Shown one piece after another: positions 57,345 through 64,000 of a DNA stretch of 64,000 nt (position 1 is the stretch's first letter; each line of letters starts with the position of its first letter). Location: positions 434,001 to 498,000 of the forward strand of contig JAGFMI010000025.1 in NCBI GenBank assembly GCA_021030905.1, given 5' to 3'. A program made the position numbers and the translations under genes. Under the pieces are notes generated by a model. That model worked only from the letters and a program-made list of their open reading frames with translations. It had not been told where the DNA came from and did no database searches. Origin of the DNA: Pyrenula massariospora. Lineage: Eukaryota; Ascomycota; Eurotiomycetes; Pyrenulales; Pyrenulaceae.

Positions 57345-60064
57345 TAAGGCCGTGATACTCGGCATGTCTACTCGAAGGGCTCTCAGCTGTGCCTACAGCA
57401 CACGCTTTGACCCTTAAGCTAACTATAACGTGAAAATCTAAAGATTGCCATTGTCCATCTATATCAGGTGCAAATCCATATATTATATATTAAAGGGTAT
57501 GTATTGTTCACGCATAATAGTTTTTAATCAACTGCAATAGGATTATGTGATTCCAAGGTCATCTAACTTTCTCTACAAAATTTTAATTAAGAAGCACCAC
57601 TGCAGAAGTTTCAAACCCCTTATTCATGTCATATTCTGCGGTACAGCTCCAGCAATCAGAGGTCATTCATGTCTGAAACCTCTGGCCATACGTATGTTAG
57701 GACTATTCAACGTCGACAGAGGTCCAGGAAAAGTGATTTGTTGTACATGAATCACGCACTTCTCAGTAAATTACAACACATTAGGCTTTATTTAAACTTT
57801 TCACTTAGTCTTTAGGAAATACTTAATGTGATCAATTGTGAATCTAGATCTCTAACCGAGGTCGCGATCAGTCTCTTTCTCTTTCTTCTTCTCTGTTTTT
57901 TCCCTTCATTCTCTTCCTCCCCTTCTCTCCCTCTTCCTAATATTTGCACAGACGAGGAAACGTACGCAACTGGTACAAATGTTGAAGCAATATCACCAAC
58001 CGATATGAGAATTGATAAAAAGTTTATCTGTTTTTACAGTGTATTGAAAGATAGGATTCAAAATGTTGAAGGATCACTTGTTATCATGTTGGACAACAAC
58101 CAAGACCACGTGCTATGACCTCGTCTACTTATAATTTCAATGTTTATCTATTTGGTGAGCAAGTGTGGCGCAATGCAACAAAGATTTGACCAAAGAGAGC
58201 GAAACAAGGTAGACTAAGGTCCATCATCCATTCCATAGCCAAATAGCGACTTGATCATTAGCTGTCCCTTTGTCAAAAAGACTATCGCCATTTAAGTTAC
58301 CTAGCGAAGCGAGGGTGAACCACGTCGAATCAAAACGAAGGAGAAGAAGAAGACGAAAATAAAGAAAGAGTAAGAAGAAAAATTCCGTGTGCTTGTTCGT
58401 ACTTCGTATTCGGCGAACGACCGACCTAGGAAATCGGTCTTGGCATTCAATGATACGCCATAGCGCCAAAGGTCTAGCAGCATCTATGAACACGTTTTGG
58501 TCTCTTCTTTGTTCTGACGAGAGATATTATCGCTGGCTTGAATTGGCAATAAGTACCGATGTGGTGGGTCCCTGGTAGATGGTGAAGATTACCAGATTGA
58601 CTAACCCGGGTCCAGCGGCGCCTATGATCCGGCAGTCTTCTTGCACTTGGTCTCGGCATTGTCGCAAACGGAATTCCGAGGGAGCGGGATGAACTCTTCC
58701 TTCTCTGGCCAATTTTGCATTAAAACCTGTTTATCTGGTCGGTGTAGTCGCACAGAGGTGACTACGGAAAGGCCTGCAGATAGCAAGTTCTCTGCCAGGG
58801 CAAGGCTGCAAATATGAGAGGTCGCTCTGCTCCGAGGATGCCACGTCGCGCAGATAGCACCCACTTTGCCCCGGCATGGTGTGTCGCGATCGCCATGGAC
58901 CAACGGCTCGCGCACGTCGAGTTCGCGGCACTTGAGAACATCGCCACGCTTGATCGCGAGTAGCAGTTTGTGGAACGCGGTGAACTTACTAGATTTGTTT
59001 CTTTGATTCCGGTCTACTATTCACCGTTTACAGAAGCAAGTGAGAAATTCTTCTACAATGTCCTCCTCCCCACCCTCATCATTTTTCTACCTACCTTGGG
59101 GACGAATTCCTAATGTGTTGAAGCAAACAAGGTCCTGGCTGTGTTTGGGAGTACATGCAGACCTGAGTATGCGGACGATTCCCAGAACATATTTGCTTTT
59201 TTCGGTTTCTTCTTTTCGGGCATAGCGCACATAGCGGCTGCACTTCCATCAGGATCCAAGTTTCCGCCCGTGCTCTTGAATCAGACGAGCCTCACTGGAT
59301 GCTGAGACCAGCGAACACTCAACCTGATGAATAACATCTCCAGCGCCTGCAAAAAATATCGAATGCTCTAGCCTCTTGGTCGTGTGGTATGGGACCTCTA
59401 TTGCCGGCGAACCAACAAGATTCAAGTGGTCTCCCGGCGATACACTCTCTTCGACACTGGACTTTTCGTATCTACGCGAGAACTCGCTTGCCAAAGCACC
59501 GCAAGGGAGCATACGTCCTTTTGACTAGACGTCAATCGCAATGCACAGATTCTACAATCAGCGATGCCTGGTCAACGCCGATCACCAATCAACTTGCGGT
59601 GCCCCTCCCCTTCACGAGGTCAAGATGAGGAAACGCAATCTATTATTACTTGTCCGTTCCTCATAGACCCGACGCGCTAAGCGTTGCTACAAGTTTCCCC
59701 TCCCATTTCCCTCTCCTCCAATTTGCCGTGCAAGAAATCTGGATGCCCGACGGAGGTGCCGACTCCAGCGCTCTAAGCGACCAATCGATTTAGCGGCGTA
59801 TTGTCTTACTGTGGCCGATCGCAGATAGCGGTGCTCACGGATTCTCTTCCTCGATCCATATCTGTCCCGTCTCTCTTCCCTTCAATCCTCATCTTATCCG
59901 TCTCTTTCTTTCCTTCCATTGCTGGCATGCGTGATCGACACTTGTCCCCAACGTATGACACATTTTGGTCCTTGATCCAAGGGACCTGGTACACTTCATC
60001 ATCGTTTGTTTCAACCATTCGACACCACCCATATTTTTCCTGACTCCACGAGCACGTCAACACC
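57345..60064. other. Intergenic region of about 2.7 kb
   Basis: AT-rich 3' region of the NLR gene, then a polypyrimidine tract at about 57870-57940. Minus-strand ORFs at 58622-58915 and 59249-59512 are partly protein-like but lack motifs and overlap other open frames, so no gene is called. The last about 200 bases, CT-rich, are the promoter of the DUF2235 gene. Confidence 0.45.
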
Positions 60065-61913
60065 ATGTCGGGCAATGTCGCCAGTAAACAACATGAGAAC
60101 GCGTTGTCCCCTTCGCCGTCTCCGACACGTTCGAGTGTACGATCGAAAGTGCGTAGATCATCGGGCTCGAATAAAATTTTGATGATTGGATTCGATGGTG
60201 AGACTCTGACGTGAACTGTATTACCGCTTTTAGTAGTTGACTGTGACTTCCCAGGCACATTAATGGACAGCCTCAACGGCTCTCGTAGCACCATTGTTGC
60301 TGCTTTACCTAGTTTCATCCATAATGATGAAGGGGCTTTGGATCTTTATACTGGTGGACTAGGCACCGATGGGGGAAGAGTCGACCTGATTTGCGGTAGT
60401 AGGTTCTCATTTCTCTCACCTGTAGTAAGAAGGCGCTCACGAGACCAAGCTCTCTTCGGCAGGGGATTCAAGCGCAAGGTCATCGATGCCTACAGTGAGT
60501 TGTTCAAGCCATCAAATGTAGCTCTGGCTCACCTTGCTCAGGAACGCTAAGCGTGAACTATCGACCAGGTGACCGCATCATCATCGACGGTTACAGCCGA
60601 GGTATTATCTTCTTGTTGATAGTTTCTAACATGCATCCAAAGCTGAGTGATTCTAAGGAGCCTTCGCCGCTCGCGCGCTTGCAGCTCTGCTAGAGCTTCT
60701 AGGTCTCCCCAACAAGGATCTCGTTGCCCCGAGGCGCAAAGCAGTAATGCGAAAGATCATCAAAAAAATGGAACAACAAAAGTTATGGGATGCAGGGGTG
60801 GCAAATAAGATAAAAGCGCTAGGAAAGGGTCATTGTAGGTCATTTTGGATAAATCATCCTTGTTGCTATTTACTTACCAGTCGGAAAGGGCATCACTACG
60901 TTCCAATTGACGCGTTGTGCCTTTTCGACACCGTTGCAGCGCTTGGCCTGCCACGAAAGGGTATCGCCGGTCCATTTTCGAAAGCCGCGCAATGCTTGAA
61001 GTTTTCGCGAGATCACAGTGGTCTCGAGCGAAGACTACAACAGATCCCATCAAGTAAGCTTGTGCCCTATTTGAGATGATCTCCAGGGGCTGACGAGCGT
61101 CTATCAGATGTAAAACATGCTTACCAGGCTCTCGCAACTCAGGAGTGTCGTGCAACCTATAGCACACAACTAGCCACCGTCTCCCCAGTAGCACCAGATG
61201 ATCAATTGAGACAGGTCTGGTTCCCAGGGATTCATTCTGACATGGCTCAAGATAATTGTGAGCGGTGCTTGACGGATAACGTGCTCGCTTGGATCCTTGG
61301 GCGACTGCATGAAGACTTGAGGCTCAAGATTAACGAAAGTGCTCTCTTTGAACGTTTTCCTGCATGTGATCGGGATGCTCTTTCTCGTTGTTGCAAACCA
61401 TTATCATCCGAAACACCTTCCTCGGCATCGTCATCTTCAGTGTCGTCTTCAACATCGTCGTCGCTGCAGGTGGCTACTCCATCATCATCTGCGCCAGGTT
61501 CGCCCAGGCTGGCTTGTACCAATTGGCTGGGAAGACCTTTGAAGAAGATCGGTAGAGTGCGTAGACTCATCCATGGCGAGAAACCCCGCACTCCAGGACA
61601 CACCAGGGGCCGTACCATGGAACAGGTCAGCATTGCTGTCCGGCTCCGTGGGTACGGCCGTGATCAATCCGACAGCACCTTACTTCCAGGCTATCGCTTC
61701 AACTCTGATTGCCGAATGTATAGAAGGACCTACACGGAGCGGCGGTCAACCATTTTTGGCGGGTCAACTCTTCGTACGGACTCCACCAGTGGTTCATCGT
61801 TTTCCTCCAGAAGGTCCATGTCGCCGGCTGACACCGCTGCGCCTTTTCTGGAAGAGGCGACGCCGACTGCCTTGGAGAATGCGTTGCTCAGATATTCGGA
61901 AATTGCGACTTGA
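60065..61913 (+). CDS. DUF2235 family serine hydrolase (Tle1-like alpha/beta-hydrolase)
   Basis: Exons 60065-60197, 60255-60494, 60542-60601, 60658-61053 and 61108-61913 give 544 aa; all four introns are 47-57 bp with GT-AG ends. The family start KILMIGFDGT is created across the first intron. GGLGT (about 95-99) and NYRPGDRIIIDGYSRGAFAA with nucleophile Ser143 (GYSRG) are typical, as are DTVAALGLP with Asp235, the VKHAYQALA helix, and VWFPGIHSDMA with His319. Together these form a Ser-Asp-His triad. DUF2235 proteins are related to bacterial type VI phospholipase effectors; the fungal members are uncharacterised. In this copy the usual GGG-Y after HSD is replaced by QDNCERC. The C-terminal 170 residues are Ser-rich and probably disordered. 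It sits between an NLR-like and a HET gene. Confidence 0.85.
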
Positions 61914-62696
61914 GAAAAGGTTCGTCGAGCTTGACGGCGAGGATTCCTAGCCGATGCTGAGTGTCATCCCAGGCTGATAATAAAGCGACCGACTCGTTAG
62001 TGAAAGAGCGATGTAGGTAAGGATTGCTTTATTGTTAAACTATTGAGAGATGTTTCAGAATTCAACATTGAGAGGCGTCGGCGTTTGCTTTGGGGAATTT
62101 GGCTGGATGATACCTTTCCTAGGATGGAAATGTGCTTTTCATATTTCACCTTCTCTATTCCTTAATGTCATCGACAGGCAAGGAGGTGACATCGGTATCG
62201 CATCACAAGAGAAGATCAATGGGGGAGACAAGACGTAAACAGACAGAAGCCGGGGAACCATAGAACCCCGAGGGCTTCCTTATAACCCCCAACACCGTAC
62301 TTTTAATCCGTAGTCAGCCTCGTGGTGAAACCCTTCCAAACCCTCTCCTTTTTGCCTAAACACCGAAAGCTCTGCGCCTAATCTATTGCCTAGCCATCAG
62401 CCTTCCACATTTCCTGTTCATAGCTAGTGCAAGCCGAATCGAGGTTGCAAAGGCATTCTCGGGCTTCAACGCTGTCGCATAGTTGGTCACAACAGCGCCT
62501 TGGCTGCGAGGCTTTGGGGGCTTGTATGCCTATGGTGCGGGGGTTTAGGGGTTCTGGAGGGGGTGAGCCTTTGACGAGGCGACGAGGCTGCTGCGCCACC
62601 ACGGGTTGATTGCTGAACTCTGGGAATGAGGGAGGGAGTAGTGATTTTTGCTGCACTTGTAGGCTCTGCTGGACCAGCTGTTCTTCTTCGACCACC
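61914..62696. other. Intergenic region
   Basis: A minus-strand ORF at 62390-62704 overlaps the HET start codon and is judged a shadow. No other gene seen. Confidence 0.45.
61979..61984 (+). terminator. Possible polyadenylation signal AATAAA
   Basis: AATAAA about 65 bases after the stop of the DUF2235 gene. Confidence 0.4.
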
Positions 62697-64000
62697 ATGG
62701 CCACAAACGACCAGTGGCCAAGATACGACGACTATTCTCCTCTTGACCGCTCTAAAAAAGAAATCCGCCTTCTCCGCCTCCAACGGCTGCCAAGCGGCGG
62801 TCCTGTCACCTGTGAGATTATCCACAAAAGTCTAGATGAACAGCCGCAGTATGATGCTCTGTCCTATTATTGGGGAGCGCCGAGCGAGACCAAAGCGATC
62901 TATGTTAATGGCGCTGAAGTCCACGTTCGAAAGACGCTTTGCCGTTTTTTAGAATGCCTCACCGCTCGATTCAGCTCCCTTGTTGTTTGGACAGATGCCA
63001 TCAGCATTAATCAAGAAGATGTCGAGGAACGAAATTGGCAAGTTTCCTTGATGGGCGATATCTTTAGTCGCGCCGAAAATGTCTACGCATGGCTAGGCGA
63101 GGGTGATCCGGACTGCGAGTATGCCATGGACCGGATCCGAGAATTTGATGGACCGGTAAAAGACGACAAAATAATGACTGATCCAAATATTGGACCCTAC
63201 ATAGAGGAACTGTTTCTGCGGCCGTACTGGACCCGGATTTGGTGAGTTTATCTAAGTTTCAGTCATCAATAACATATCCATTCACTGAGACATTATCATA
63301 AGTATGACAATTTACTGTGTGGATAATCTAGAGTAATATGGATAGCTGACAGTGTAGGGTAGGATCGTTCAGGAGACCGTTCTTGCGCAAGCGTTATGGC
63401 TTGTCTACGGGGAGAGGATTGCTCCGTGGCAAAGCGTTCGAGATGCTTACACACGAAAGGATACCGACGAGCACACGGTACGACGTACCTTTAAGCGCGA
63501 TGCTATTATATCTATGAATGAAGCCGACCGTCGCTTCTCTCGGCTCCAGGCAGTCAAAAAGGTGCCTAGTTGTGAAGGTCGTCATTTATTCGACTTGGCT
63601 ACAATTTTCAAGGATTTGCGCTGCGTTGATCCAAGGGACAAACTATACGGACTTCAAGCTATAGCCACACCTGGGTCTCGCTTAGAAGTTGATTATAGCA
63701 AGTCAGTATCGCAAATTTTTCTCGACGCTCTATCAGCGCACACTTTTGAATGTCATTTATTAGGCCAAGGGCATAAAGCTCGCGAGATTGACTCAAGCGG
63801 CAGACCGTCTGACGCTTTCACGCTGGCCTCGGAACTGTGCTTGAGTTTTCCTATGCCTCTATCAGAACTTGAAGCCTTCTTAAAAGTCTATCCAGCACAT
63901 AACATGCTCTTAAGGTTGGACTATTACATATCTCCATGGGGCGAAAAACTAGATCATGAGATTGATAAACTGTTTTGTAATAGTGATGGTGAGCCAGAAG
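62697..64000 (+). CDS. HET-domain protein, 3' end beyond the window
   Basis: The ATG at 62697 (ACCACCATGGCC) opens exon 1 (62697-63241). A 121-bp intron (GTGAGT ... GTAG, phase 2, CTGAC branch-like site) leads to exon 2 from 63363, which is open to the window end. The join restores the invariant W-IVQE: RPYWTRIW continues as IVQETVLA. HET motifs are complete: IRLLRLQRLPSGG, YDALSYYWGAP, VWTDAISINQEDVEERNWQV, MGDIFSRAENVYAWLGEG. After them DLRCVDPRDKLYGLQAIA is the usual downstream block. Such proteins act in heterokaryon incompatibility by inducing cell death, often partnered with NLRs. Unlike the HET pseudogene at 49.5 kb this copy has no break in the visible 394 residues. Confidence 0.88.

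Noticed and set aside
57870-57940. Polypyrimidine tract as a gene promoter
   Set aside because: The ORF that covers it is low-complexity and no gene follows within a sensible distance.
60835-60880. Possible intron in the DUF2235 gene (GTAGGT ... ACCAG)
   Set aside because: Using it shifts the frame away from the conserved Asp-containing segment, and the frame is open without it.

Overview
The window reads as nuclear DNA of a filamentous ascomycete (Pezizomycotina). Genes are split by short GT-AG introns of about 43-121 bp with CTAAC/CTGAC-like branch sites. The gene content is fungal: HET-domain proteins, an NB-ARC/TPR NLR-like protein, a DUF3431 protein, a DUF2235 hydrolase, an FlbA/Sst2-type RGS protein and Cdc73. 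I cannot fix the class or species from sequence alone. No rRNA, tRNA, CRISPR array or intact transposon was recognised.

Left part (1-27 kb): a Ser/Arg-rich unknown protein (553-2655); a five-exon FAD amine oxidase of the L-amino-acid-oxidase type (4640-7114); a broken gene for a small secreted Cys-containing protein (9414-10231); a decayed array of about 120-bp repeats (11.86-12.38 kb); a DUF3431 type II membrane protein (13968-15026); a decayed MetE/UROD-like gene (15843-16985); a CCCH zinc-finger protein (18358-20688); a large multi-pass membrane protein on the minus strand (21380-23773); and three small hydrophobic proteins in a row on the minus strand (24.5-26.7 kb).

Middle (27-45 kb): about 7 kb with no supportable gene, then housekeeping and signalling genes. 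These are a DEP-RGS regulator of heterotrimeric G-protein signalling (33819-35774) and the Paf1-complex subunit Cdc73 (37177-38706). A small Cys-rich protein (39984-40340) follows, then a divergent pair: an unknown 634-aa protein (minus) and an F-box protein with an acidic insert (plus).

Right part (46-64 kb) looks like a non-self-recognition or accessory block. It holds a broken fungal-specific gene of unknown function (46318-48614), a HET-domain pseudogene with two in-frame TAA codons (49523-51352), a 1443-aa NLR-like protein (52797-57344), a DUF2235 serine hydrolase (60065-61913) and a HET-domain gene cut by the window end (62697 onward). The NLR-like protein, once its introns are resolved, has two tandem Zn2Cys6 modules ahead of an alpha/beta-hydrolase, an NB-ARC and a TPR-like tail. 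Each zinc module is split by a phase-0 intron at the same place, just before its third cysteine. This architecture is the most interesting item in the window.

Two window-wide patterns stand out. In the broken genes, every nonsense codon is TAA or TAG, as expected from C-to-T change at Gln codons. In several intact genes the sense strand switches from C-rich to G-rich part-way through the coding sequence.
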